37,609 nt of DNA, taken from the NCBI GenBank assembly GCA_020200195.1, contig JAIVJE010000290.1, positions 1-37,609 on the forward strand, in the 5' to 3' direction. Origin of the DNA: Acidobacteriota bacterium. GTDB taxonomy: Bacteria > Acidobacteriota > Vicinamibacteria > Vicinamibacterales > 2-12-FULL-66-21. Position 1 is the first letter of the stretch. Each line of letters opens with the position of its first letter. The translations under genes and the position numbers were made by a program. The notes under the pieces were generated by a model. It saw nothing but the letters and a program-made list of their open reading frames with translations, did not search any database and was not told the origin of the DNA. Below, piece by piece: positions 1-7,352 of the stretch.

Positions 1-1224
1 ATCGAGGTGACAGCACACGTCGACCGATCCGAGGACGGGCTGCGGATCGAAGCGCTCATGCGCGACGTATCGGAGCGCAAGCGGCTTGAAGATCAGGCCC
101 GCGACCTGTACCACCAGCTGCTGCAGGCCGAAAAACTCGCCGCGCTGGGTCAGACGATCTCCGGCGTCGCGCACGAGCTGAACAATCCACTCGCAACGAT
201 CCTGACCTGGGCCGAGAGACTCTCGCAGCGCTCCGTCGATGACCAGACGCGCAAGGGGCTCGAGACGATCCTGAGCGAATCGGAGCGCGCCGCCAAAATC
301 GTGCGCAACCTCCTGACGTTCGCGCGCAAGCGCCATACCACGCGCGCCATGGTCGACCTCAACCAGGTGGTGCGCGAGACGATCGCGCTCCGCGCGTACG
401 AACAACGTCTGAGCAACGTGAACATCCTCGAGGCGCTGCCGTCGGGTCTCCCTCACGTATTCGCCGATCCGCATCAAATGCAGCAGGTGCTGCTCAATCT
501 CATGATCAACGCCGAGCAGGCAATGCTCGCGGCGCACGGGCGGGGCACGCTGATCATGCGGACCTGGCACGATGTCGAACGGGATGCAGTCGTGCTCGAA
601 GTCAACGACGACGGGCCCGGCGTGCCGGAGGACGTTCAGCCGCGGATCTTCGATCCGTTTTTCACAACCAAGGAGGTCGGGCAGGGCACCGGACTCGGAT
701 TGACCGTCGCGTACGCGATCGTGCAGGAACATGGCGGGCGCATCAGCGTGAAGTCGGAACCCCCGCGCGGGGCGTCTTTCTGCATCGAGTTGCCGGCCGG
801 AGACGGTCCGCTCAAACCGGCTATGCCGCGGTTGCCCGAGCGTTCAGCTGACGTCGGGGCCGGGGCAAGGGTGTTGGTGGTCGAAGACGAAGCGGCCCTT
901 GGTGAAGTCGTCGCGGAGGCGCTCACCGACGCCGGCTTTGTGGTCGAACGCGCCGGCGACGGAATCGAAGCGCTCGAACGGCTGGAAAAAAAGCCGTTCG
1001 ATCTGATCATCTGCGACTTGAAGATGCCACGCCTGGACGGCACGGCGCTTTACCGTGAGCTGGAAGCGACCAGCCCGGCGATGACCCGCCGGGTGCTGTT
1101 CGTGACCGGCGACGTCGCCGGCACCGACGCGGAGACGTTCCTCGAGCAGACCGGCTGCCGCTGGCTGGCGAAACCATTCCGCCTCCGAGATCTCCTGCGC
1201 GTCGCGCGCGACATGGTTCCGTAG
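1..1224 (+). CDS. Hybrid sensor histidine kinase with C-terminal receiver domain (5' partial)
   Basis: The frame is open to the window edge, so the gene continues upstream; a GTG at 7 is only the first possible start inside the window. Numbering from that codon, residues 1-30 look like the end of a PAS domain (ending DVSERKRLE). The DHp domain has H-box GVAHELNNPL with phospho-acceptor His56. An HATPase_c domain follows with N box (NLMINAEQA), G1 (DDGPGVP), F box (FDPFFTTK) and G2 (GTGLGL). A CheY-like receiver follows at about 285-400, with phospho-acceptor Asp337 in IICDLKMPRLDG and a conserved late Lys (AKPF). The stimulus is unknown because the input domain lies outside. Autophosphorylation at His and transfer to its own receiver are expected from the family. 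It is convergent with the sigma gene, with a 1-bp gap. Confidence 0.93.
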   Translation: MEVTAHVDRSEDGLRIEALMRDVSERKRLEDQARDLYHQLLQAEKLAALGQTISGVAHELNNPLATILTWAERLSQRSVDDQTRKGLETILSESERAAKIVRNLLTFARKRHTTRAMVDLNQVVRETIALRAYEQRLSNVNILEALPSGLPHVFADPHQMQQVLLNLMINAEQAMLAAHGRGTLIMRTWHDVERDAVVLEVNDDGPGVPEDVQPRIFDPFFTTKEVGQGTGLGLTVAYAIVQEHGGRISVKSEPPRGASFCIELPAGDGPLKPAMPRLPERSADVGAGARVLVVEDEAALGEVVAEALTDAGFVVERAGDGIEALERLEKKPFDLIICDLKMPRLDGTALYRELEATSPAMTRRVLFVTGDVAGTDAETFLEQTGCRWLAKPFRLRDLLRVARDMVP

Positions 1225-1225
1225 G

Positions 1226-2131
1226 TCAGCGCGCCGCCGCGATCGCCCGCGGGCCCTGCACCGACCGGCGGCGTCTTCCCGCCATCGTCCGGGACTTTGC
1301 CGGTGTTTTGTACGGCAGCACCACGGCGGGCGGATCCATCTCCGCTTTGGCCATGCGCATCCGCAGCATGGTCTGTTGAAATGCGAGGATGGCTGGCCGC
1401 ATCGTGGCGACAGCTGCGGATCCGTCAGCGCCCAGCGTCTTGCGAAGCCGCTGAATGGCGCGCGCGTGCAATTGCGACACCCGCGATTCGTTCACCCCGA
1501 TTTCGGCGCCGATCTGCTTCATCGTCGCCTCGCCGTAATAATAGAGCCCGACCACCTTGCGCTCTCGGGCTGGCAGCGATGCGATCGCGGCACGGATGCG
1601 GTCGCGCACCTCCATCTGCTCGTAGGCCTTGTCGGGCGCCTGCGGTTCCGAGGGGACGAGCGCCGCTGGCAACGAGCTGCCGTCGACATTCTCCGACGCC
1701 GAAAGCGGCGACGTGGACTCAATCGTGTTGATGCGGACGATCGTTCGTCCAAGCCTGGCCTCGTCTGATCCGACCCGTGCCGCGAGATCCGCGAGCGACG
1801 GCTCAGCGCCGAGCTCCCGCCGCAGCTGCTCGCGAGCCGCCTCGAGCTCACGGCGCTGACGACGGACGCCGCGCGGCCAGGCGTCACGTCTGAGCGCATC
1901 GATCATGGCGCCGCGAACCCGTCGCTCGGCGAACGTTTCGAACTTGATCCCCCGGCCCTCGTCGAACCGGCGCGCGGCGTCAATGAGACCAATCATGCCG
2001 TCCTGCACGAGGTCAGTGAGCTCAATCGAGTGCGGCATCGAGGCCGCCACGCGACGGGCGAGCGATTCCACGAACGGCAAACCGGCGGCGATACGATTGC
2101 GGTCGCTGGCGGCAAGTGGCACACGCTGCAT
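1226..2131 (-). CDS. RNA polymerase sigma factor, FliA/WhiG type
   Basis: A sigma-70 family protein of 301 aa from the ATG at 2131. I prefer this start because AGGAG lies 10 nt upstream; the longer GTG start at 2206 (326 aa) has no clear Shine-Dalgarno. Region 2 is visible (DLVQDGMIGLIDAARRFDE, then GIKFETFAERRVRGAMID), followed by region 3 (PSLADLAARVG) and a region 4 helix-turn-helix (ATMKQIGAEIGVNESRVSQLHARAI). This arrangement without region 1.1 is typical of the FliA/WhiG group that directs flagellar or developmental regulons. After region 4 there is an unusual basic tail of about 70 aa ending in Arg-rich sequence. No flagellar genes are in the window, so the regulon is unknown. Confidence 0.88.
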   Translation of the reverse strand: MQRVPLAASDRNRIAAGLPFVESLARRVAASMPHSIELTDLVQDGMIGLIDAARRFDEGRGIKFETFAERRVRGAMIDALRRDAWPRGVRRQRRELEAAREQLRRELGAEPSLADLAARVGSDEARLGRTIVRINTIESTSPLSASENVDGSSLPAALVPSEPQAPDKAYEQMEVRDRIRAAIASLPARERKVVGLYYYGEATMKQIGAEIGVNESRVSQLHARAIQRLRKTLGADGSAAVATMRPAILAFQQTMLRMRMAKAEMDPPAVVLPYKTPAKSRTMAGRRRRSVQGPRAIAAAR

Positions 2132-2383
2132 GACTCGTGGTCTCCTGGGTTCCCGCGGCACGGTGGGCGCCGTCGGACGCGCGGCCTGGCGCAACGGGAA
2201 TACCACCAGGAAAGCGAATGGAACTCGAAGCTGATCCGCGCCAAGTGAGTGGCCCTAAATGACTCTTACAGAAGCGGTTATTAATGTGCTGCGATGGGAA
2301 GCCGTGCGCGGATCACCGGGGAAGCTGTGCCGGTGAGTGTCAATGATTTGACTGGATCGAGGCTTGCTGGCGGTTTGTTGACA

Positions 2384-2629
2384 CTACTTCCGGGGCGGCC
2401 GGGCTCGCAGCTCGCGGGCGGTGGTCATCGCGTCGAGCACGCTGGCGACCACCTGGGCGGCCCGCGCGCGCGTCATTTCGTCGCCCGCTTTGGCTTCGAG
2501 CAACTCGGCATTCGCGAGGATGATGCCGAGCTGGTTGTTGAGGCGGTGGAAGAGCAGCCCCAAATCGGCCGGCTCGGTGTCCTCAGGGAGCGGCTTGTCA
2601 GGGGATCGGCGATCGGCTGCCGGCATCAT
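2384..2629 (-). CDS. Stand-alone histidine kinase DHp-like (H-box) protein
   Basis: An 81-aa protein starting at the ATG at 2629, which overlaps the TGA stop of the upstream HTH gene (TGATG); a GTG at 2632 is an alternative. After a short charged N-terminus it contains FHRLNNQLGIILANAELL, followed by a second amphipathic helix ending TARELRARPP. This is the two-helix pattern of a histidine-kinase dimerisation/phosphotransfer domain; compare AHELNNPLATILTWAERL in the kinase at the start of the window. There is no ATPase domain, transmembrane segment or receiver. It could be a phosphotransfer relay, a decoy/dimerisation partner or a degenerate kinase remnant. Function is inference. Confidence 0.62.
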   Translation of the reverse strand: MMPAADRRSPDKPLPEDTEPADLGLLFHRLNNQLGIILANAELLEAKAGDEMTRARAAQVVASVLDAMTTARELRARPPRK

Positions 2630-2823
2630 CACGCTTCTTTACTGGTCAGATGCGGGGCGCGTGCCGGATCGCGCCAGAGCGTATCGACGAAGATGCGCAC
2701 CGAGCCGCCGGCCGTGCGGATGTACTCCACCTTGCCGCTGGCAATCCAGTTGTAGATGGTGCGGCGGCTGACTCCGACGAGCTCGCACGCCTTCATGATG
2801 GAAATCGTCTTGCGATCAACCAT
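2629..2823 (-). CDS. Small excisionase-family helix-turn-helix DNA-binding protein
   Basis: A 64-aa protein from the ATG at 2823. It carries a MerR/excisionase-type winged helix: ISIMKACELVGVSRRTIYNW is the recognition HTH, and KVEYIRTAGGSVRIFVDTL is the wing. The open frame extends back to 3066, but that extension crosses a structured palindrome and has no family character, so I reject it. No strong ribosome binding site is seen, and an in-frame GTG at 2838 is possible. The stop overlaps the start of the DHp-like gene, so the two are very likely co-translated. This fold is widespread in small regulators; target DNA is unknown, but the palindrome about 100 bp upstream is a candidate. Confidence 0.75.
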   Translation of the reverse strand: MVDRKTISIMKACELVGVSRRTIYNWIASGKVEYIRTAGGSVRIFVDTLWRDPARAPHLTSKEA

Positions 2824-2921
2824 GACGTGATATCCCACACCGTGTTCGCTGAGAGTTATCGGGCTGGCGGTGGCCGCGCTGTAGGGCCGCCGCGCCTGGG
2901 GGGCAGGTGTTGAACGCCAGC

Positions 2922-2994
2922 TTTTTTCACGATCTGACACGCAGGGAGGCGCGGCGAATCCCCGCGCCAATCGCGGGGTCAGCTCGTGAAAAAA
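2922..2994. promoter_or_regulatory. Nested 73-nt palindrome between divergent regulators
   Basis: The outer arms TTTTTTCACGATCTGAC (2922-2938) and GTCAGCTCGTGAAAAAA (2978-2994) are inverted repeats matching at 16 of 17 positions. Inside are two overlapping perfect 7-bp hairpins: GGCGCGG/CCGCGCC (2948-2954 with 2962-2968) and CCCCGCG/CGCGGGG (2960-2966 with 2972-2978). They share bases and cannot form together. The T-run is on the 5' side and the A-run on the 3' side, the reverse of an intrinsic terminator. It may be an operator for one of the flanking regulators, or a small palindromic element. Confidence 0.6.
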
Positions 2995-3028
2995 CCGCGC
3001 CTTCAAGCTTGACCCCCTCCTCGTGGCA

Positions 3029-3057
3029 TTGACCGTGGCGCGGGTGGGTGTCAAAAT
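3029..3057 (+). promoter_or_regulatory. Candidate sigma-70 promoter of the NtrC-type gene
   Basis: TTGACC (3029-3034) is followed after 17 nt by CAAAAT (3052-3057), just before the ATG at 3075. The -35 is good and the -10 is weak. This would leave a very short leader and place the 73-nt palindrome upstream of the promoter. No -24/-12 sigma-54 element was seen here. Confidence 0.3.
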
Positions 3058-3074
3058 ACCGCCCACTCGACTAA

Positions 3075-4466
3075 ATGGCTGAAGGCGATAAACATCTCCT
3101 CATCGTGGACGACGAGAATGCGTTGCGCGAAGCGATCGCGGAGCGGCTCGCCGACCACGGGTTCGTCGTCGAACAGGCCGACAGTGGGGAACAGGCGCTC
3201 CAACGCCTCTCGGAATTCGCCTTCGACGTCATCATTACCGACCTGCGGCTCCCAGGCATCGACGGCCGCCAGGTCATGGACGCCGCGCTCCAGCGTTATC
3301 CCGAGATCGTCGCCATCGTGATTACCGGCTTTGGCACGGTGAAGGACGCGGTCGAAGCGATCAAGCAGGGCGCATCGGATTTCATCACCAAGCCGTTCCA
3401 GTTCGACGCGCTGCTCCATGTGCTGACGTCCGCGTTCGAGCAGCGCCGGCTGAAATCCGAGAACGCCTACCTGCGCTCGCAGCTCGAGGATCGCTACAGA
3501 ATCGACGGGCTGGTGGGCCGCAGCACGGTCATGCGCGACCTCTTCCACTTGCTCGAAACCGTGGCGACCACGTCGAGCACCGTGCTGATCACTGGTGAAA
3601 CAGGGACAGGCAAGGAGCTCGCGGCGCGCGCCATCCATCACAACAGCCCTCGACGCGCGAACCGGTTCGTCGCGATCAATTGCAGCGCGATTCCTGAAAC
3701 GCTGCTCGAAGCGGAGCTGTTCGGCCACGCCCGCGGCGCCTTCACGGGGGCGGTCGGCAACCGGCAGGGCCGCTTGGAGCAGGCGCACAAAGGCACGCTG
3801 TTTCTGGACGAGGTCGGGACCATGAGCCCGGCGCTACAGGCCAAGATGCTGCGCGTGCTGCAGGAGCGCGAGTTCGAGCGGGTCGGAGACTCGCACACGA
3901 TAAAGATCGAGGTGCGCGTGATCGCGGCCACGCATTCCGATCTCGCAAAGATGGTCGCGGAGGGGACCTTCCGCGAAGATTTGTATTACCGCCTCAACGT
4001 CATTCCGATCCGGGTGCCGCCGCTCCGCGAGCGCCGCGACGACATCCCGCTGCTGGTGCGGCACTTCCTGCAGAAGCTGTCCGAAGAGGCGGGCCGCGGC
4101 GCCATGACGGTGTCGCAGGACGCGATGCGGCGCCTGATGGCGTACCCATGGCCCGGCAACGTGCGTCAGCTCGAGAACGCGATCGAGCGCGCGCTTGCAT
4201 TCAGCCACGGCCGTACCCAGATCGACGTGCCGGATCTCACGCCCGAAATCCAGAGCCAGTCGGCCACCATCGATTCCTCCGAGCTGTGGTTCCCGCTCGA
4301 TGGAATGGACTTCGAGGCGTATATCGGCGGCGTCGAACTGACGCTCATCCGCCGCTCGTTGGAACGCACGCAAGGCAACAAGCGGCAGGCGGCGAAGCTG
4401 CTCAACCTCAAACGGACGACGCTCATCGAAAAGTTGAAGAGACTGGAGCCGCGCGCCGCGGACTAA
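3075..4466 (+). CDS. Sigma-54-dependent response regulator, NtrC family
   Basis: 463 aa with the complete three-domain layout. The receiver domain (about 1-120) has acidic residues near D12/D13, phospho-acceptor Asp56 in IITDLRLPG and conserved Lys106 (TKPF). The AAA+ domain has Walker A GETGTGKE (174-181), the sigma-54 contact loop GAFTGA (221-226) and Walker B TLFLDE (241-246), with arginine-finger region REDLYYRLNV. The C-terminal Fis-type HTH is NKRQAAKLLNLKRTTLIEKLKR. It should oligomerise on phosphorylation and drive open-complex formation by sigma-54 polymerase. No dedicated kinase is adjacent in the same operon; the hybrid kinase at the window start is a possible partner. Its stop overlaps the next start (TAATG). 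Confidence 0.95.
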   Translation: MAEGDKHLLIVDDENALREAIAERLADHGFVVEQADSGEQALQRLSEFAFDVIITDLRLPGIDGRQVMDAALQRYPEIVAIVITGFGTVKDAVEAIKQGASDFITKPFQFDALLHVLTSAFEQRRLKSENAYLRSQLEDRYRIDGLVGRSTVMRDLFHLLETVATTSSTVLITGETGTGKELAARAIHHNSPRRANRFVAINCSAIPETLLEAELFGHARGAFTGAVGNRQGRLEQAHKGTLFLDEVGTMSPALQAKMLRVLQEREFERVGDSHTIKIEVRVIAATHSDLAKMVAEGTFREDLYYRLNVIPIRVPPLRERRDDIPLLVRHFLQKLSEEAGRGAMTVSQDAMRRLMAYPWPGNVRQLENAIERALAFSHGRTQIDVPDLTPEIQSQSATIDSSELWFPLDGMDFEAYIGGVELTLIRRSLERTQGNKRQAAKLLNLKRTTLIEKLKRLEPRAAD

Positions 4467-5359
4467 TGCCACCCCGGCACAGTTACTGGACGATCATCCT
4501 GGAAGGGAAGCCGACCGCCTTCCGCGCGCACACGCAGGAGGAACTGCTCCCGACGTTGAAGCAGCTGCAGGGACGGCACCCGGATTCGGTGATGAAGTGG
4601 TTCGCACGCGGGCGCCTGTGGCAGTCTCCAGAGGAAGAACGCAACGCCAACCGCAGACCACCGCGCGGGGATCAGAGGGACCCGGCATGGCGACCAGGCG
4701 GCCAGCATGTTGACCCCCGCGATCGGTTCAAGATCACGCGCGACGAAAAACGCCGCCGGTTCGCAGCCAATCTCCGGCGCGATGAGCGCGGACCCGAATC
4801 GCAACGGCCGTCGGCCGCCCCGCCGTCGGCACCGCGAGAATCGCGGCCACCGCACGGTGGCGCACCGGGATGGCGACCCGGATGGAAAAAGCGTCCGCCA
4901 CACGGCACGCAGAGCGGCGACCGACCGGCATGGCGGGAGTCGCGACCTCCGCAAGGCAAGTCAGGCGCGCCTCGTCCGCAATGGAAACCACCGCGACCGC
5001 CTGACGACCAGGCGCGCGGTGGAGAGAGCCGGCGCGACAAGCCGGAGTGGAGAAAGCCCCGGGCTCCTGGAGAACGCGGCGATCGGCCGGAGTGGAACCG
5101 CAGCGGACCGCCGCGCGACAACGGTGGCCGCAGGCGCCCCGGACCGGGCGGCGACGCCGGCCGCCAACCTGGCGGAAAACCCGGCTGGAAAACTGGACGC
5201 GGCCCCGGTGGACCACCTGGCGGCAGCGGCACCTGGGCACGACGCGATCGACCGGCACCGGGTAGGCCGCGCGGTTCGGGTTCCGGTGGCAGACCCGGCG
5301 GACCACGCCGATTTCCCAAAGGCGGCGGGAAGAAGGGCGGCGGAGGCTCGTCGCGGTGA
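4466..5359 (+). CDS. Uncharacterised protein with small N-terminal domain and long Arg/Gly/Pro-rich disordered tail
   Basis: 297 aa from the ATG at 4466, which shares its A with the stop of the NtrC gene. A longer frame from 4148 is an overlap artefact. Residues 1-60 look folded (SYWTIILEGKPTAFRAHTQEELLPTLKQLQ, then VMKWFARGRLW). From about residue 65 to the end it is almost entirely Arg, Gly, Pro, Lys, Asp and Trp, with repeated RPxW, GGRPG and PRPPD-like pieces and a GGGKKGGGG end. This composition resembles RGG-type RNA-binding disordered regions. The predicted charge is strongly basic. I do not recognise the family. The reading frame is maintained across the whole low-complexity tail and is coupled at both ends, which supports a real gene. 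Confidence 0.72.
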   Translation: MPPRHSYWTIILEGKPTAFRAHTQEELLPTLKQLQGRHPDSVMKWFARGRLWQSPEEERNANRRPPRGDQRDPAWRPGGQHVDPRDRFKITRDEKRRRFAANLRRDERGPESQRPSAAPPSAPRESRPPHGGAPGWRPGWKKRPPHGTQSGDRPAWRESRPPQGKSGAPRPQWKPPRPPDDQARGGESRRDKPEWRKPRAPGERGDRPEWNRSGPPRDNGGRRRPGPGGDAGRQPGGKPGWKTGRGPGGPPGGSGTWARRDRPAPGRPRGSGSGGRPGGPRRFPKGGGKKGGGGSSR

Positions 5360-5691
5360 TCGCGCACGTCGTGCTGTTCCGGCCCCGCGCCGATCTGACC
5401 GATGCGGATCGCCAACGGCTTTTAGACGACCTTACCGCAGCGGTCGCGGCAATTCCGGAGATCCGCCGGTTGCGCATCGGTCGTCGCATGGTGCATGGCC
5501 TGCCGGGGTACGAGCAGGCGATGCATGAAGACTTCGAATACGCCGCGCTCATGGAGTTCGACGACGTAGACGGGCTCCGCGCCTACCTCGCCCATCCTTC
5601 CCATGCCGAGGTCGGCAGACACTTCATCGCGTCCGCCGCCGCAGCGCTCGCGTACGACTACGAGCTCGTCGACGTCGCCGATGGAGGGTGA
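5356..5691 (+). CDS. Dabb (stress-responsive alpha/beta barrel) domain protein
   Basis: 111 aa. The GTG start at 5356 overlaps the TGA of the preceding gene by 4 bp. The pattern HVVLFRPRADLT at the N-terminus, a helix, then YAALMEFDDVDGLRAYLAHPSHAEVGRHF, matches the Dabb ferredoxin-like fold. In that family the final HPxH-V segment is conserved and dimers form a barrel. Biochemical role in this context is unknown; Dabb proteins are often small stress-linked or catalytic cyclase/oxygenase-like subunits. It is the last gene of the NtrC operon, convergent with dusB. Confidence 0.85.
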   Translation: MIAHVVLFRPRADLTDADRQRLLDDLTAAVAAIPEIRRLRIGRRMVHGLPGYEQAMHEDFEYAALMEFDDVDGLRAYLAHPSHAEVGRHFIASAAAALAYDYELVDVADGG

Positions 5692-5706
5692 AGTGTCACG
5701 ACACGC

Positions 5707-6768
5707 TCAGGAATGCAGGGGCACGCCGGTCTCGACGAAAAACGCCGTGATGATGTCCCGGAGCTGCGGAATCGATTCCGCGGAGTTGATCGCGACACGC
5801 AGGTGTGATCCGTTGTCGATCCCCTTCGTGTACCACGAGTTCAGCGCGCGCAGCTTGTTGATGACCCAACGCTCGCGTCCCCTGGCGGGCGGTGCTGCCG
5901 CGCCGTCCAGCGGTTGACCCGGAGCAATGTGGCGGAAGCCATCGGCTTCATCGACGCGCTCCTTCACGAGCAAGTCGATGTAGTCGAGGAGAAACTGCCC
6001 CCGCTCCGCCGTCGAGAGTGCACGCGGAGTGCCGCCCGCAGCGAGGGCAGCCGCCTGCTCGAAGATCCACGGATTGCGCAGAGCCCCACGGCCCACCAGG
6101 ACGCCGGCGACGTCGCTGCCTCGCAACCGGTCAACCATCTGTGATGGCTCGATGCAGTCGCCGCTGCCGAACACCGGCATACGCACGCTCGCCGCGACAC
6201 GTGCGATCAAATCCCAGTCGGAAAACCCGGAATATGATTGCGCCGCCGTCCGGCCGTGGATCGCCACCGCGGACGCGCCCGCATCTTCCATGCGGCGCGC
6301 CAGGTCCGGCGCATTGATCTCGTCTGCGTCCCAGCCTGCGCGCATCTTGACCGTGACCGGAATGCCCACCGCGCGCGCCATCGCGCGGACGACGGTCGCC
6401 GCGCGCTCGGGCTCGCGCATCAGGCTGCACCCCGCGTTGTGCTTCGCGATTTTGGGTACGGGACAGCCCATGTTCACATCGACGATGTCGGCCCCCATGC
6501 CCTCGACGATCTGCGCCGCCGCCGCCATCTTCACCGGGTCCCCTCCGAAGATCTGAATTGAAATCGGCCGCTCCTCCTCCGTGTACTCGGCGTATTCGAG
6601 CGTACGGTCGATGCCTCGCACGAGCCCCTCCGAGCTCACCATCTCGGTGACGACGAGGCCACACCCGCCCTTGCGCTTGACGAGGCGCCGAAAGGCAGTG
6701 TCCGTCATGCCCGCCATCGGCGCGAGTGCGAACGGAGGCGCGAGATCGATTTTCCCGATTTTCATCAT
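5707..6768 (-). CDS. dusB: tRNA-dihydrouridine synthase (DusB/NifR3 type)
   Basis: 353 aa from the ATG at 6768; neighbouring TTG (6771) and ATG (6765) are alternatives. This FMN-dependent enzyme reduces specific uridines in the tRNA D-loop. The N-terminal PFALAPMAGMTDTAFRRL is the flavin-binding start of the TIM barrel. NMGCPVPKIAKHNAGCSLM carries the catalytic Cys loop, GRTAAQSYSGFSDW the phosphate/FMN segment, and VFGSGDC plus VLVGRGALRNPWIF the late barrel strands. Length is normal for the family. It lies 11 bp after the NusG-like gene and probably ends the mfd operon. Confidence 0.95.
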   Translation of the reverse strand: MMKIGKIDLAPPFALAPMAGMTDTAFRRLVKRKGGCGLVVTEMVSSEGLVRGIDRTLEYAEYTEEERPISIQIFGGDPVKMAAAAQIVEGMGADIVDVNMGCPVPKIAKHNAGCSLMREPERAATVVRAMARAVGIPVTVKMRAGWDADEINAPDLARRMEDAGASAVAIHGRTAAQSYSGFSDWDLIARVAASVRMPVFGSGDCIEPSQMVDRLRGSDVAGVLVGRGALRNPWIFEQAAALAAGGTPRALSTAERGQFLLDYIDLLVKERVDEADGFRHIAPGQPLDGAAAPPARGRERWVINKLRALNSWYTKGIDNGSHLRVAINSAESIPQLRDIITAFFVETGVPLHS

Positions 6769-6779
6769 CAACTATGCGT

Positions 6780-7337
6780 TCAATACGCCTTGACGTCCGC
6801 CGCGTCGACGTCGACGCTCACCGCCTGGCCGATGAGATCCACGGCCAGCACGAGGCGTGCGTGGGTGCCCTTGCGGACGAGACGCCCGACGACCCCTTTC
6901 AATGGCCCGTGCATGACCTCGACCATCATTCCCTTGTGAATCAGCGGACAGGGGTCGTACTGCAGATCGCTGTCCACCAGCCGCCGGATGCTTTCGATCT
7001 CGCATTGGGGAATTGGTGCAATCTCGCCGTCGAACGATACGATGCTCACGACCCCCGGGCACTGCAGGATGGGGAGCCGCACCTGGGGTTCGAAGCGGGC
7101 GAAGCAGTATCCCGGAAACAACGGCCAGTCGATCCGCTTCTTACGATCCTTCCAACGGCTCCAGCGCGGGATGGTGGGGAGGAACGCTTCGAAACCCTTC
7201 AGCGCGAGCTGATCGCGAACGACCTGCTCATGCCGAGACCGCGTCCAGATGGCGTACCATTCGGCCGCAGCCGCCGGCTCAATCCGCCGATCGTTCCGCG
7301 TTCCGCCGTTTCCCTCTGGGACGCGATCTGACGGCAT
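6780..7337 (-). CDS. UpxY-type NusG paralogue (specialised transcription antiterminator)
   Basis: 185 aa. An NGN domain (about 26-120) begins WYAIWTRSRHEQVVRDQLALKGFEAFLP and contains FPGYCFARF. A KOW-like segment (IHKGMMVEVMHGPLKGVVGRLVRKG) follows at about 130-155. Housekeeping NusG is usually found near secE and rplK, which are absent here, and the WSRWKDRKKRIDWPLFPGY spacing fits the UpxY/RfaH-like specialised group. Those proteins extend transcription of long surface-polysaccharide operons. The nearest export genes are wzm/wzt about 5 kb upstream. It starts 15 bp after the PpiC-type gene and is on the same strand as mfd. Confidence 0.87.
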   Translation of the reverse strand: MPSDRVPEGNGGTRNDRRIEPAAAAEWYAIWTRSRHEQVVRDQLALKGFEAFLPTIPRWSRWKDRKKRIDWPLFPGYCFARFEPQVRLPILQCPGVVSIVSFDGEIAPIPQCEIESIRRLVDSDLQYDPCPLIHKGMMVEVMHGPLKGVVGRLVRKGTHARLVLAVDLIGQAVSVDVDAADVKAY

Positions 7338-7352
7338 GTACCACGGCCTGGC

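Noticed and set aside
2116..2130. TGGCAC-TGCA resembling a sigma-54 promoter
   Set aside because: The spacing between GG and GC is 2 bp too short and the site lies at the start of the sigma-factor coding region.
2922..2994. Intrinsic terminator
   Set aside because: The T-run precedes and the A-run follows the stem on both strands, so no U-tract follows the hairpin.
4148..4465. Upstream extension of the RGP-rich gene inside the NtrC gene
   Set aside because: It overlaps the AAA+ and HTH coding region out of frame; the ATG at 4466 coupled to the stop is much more likely.
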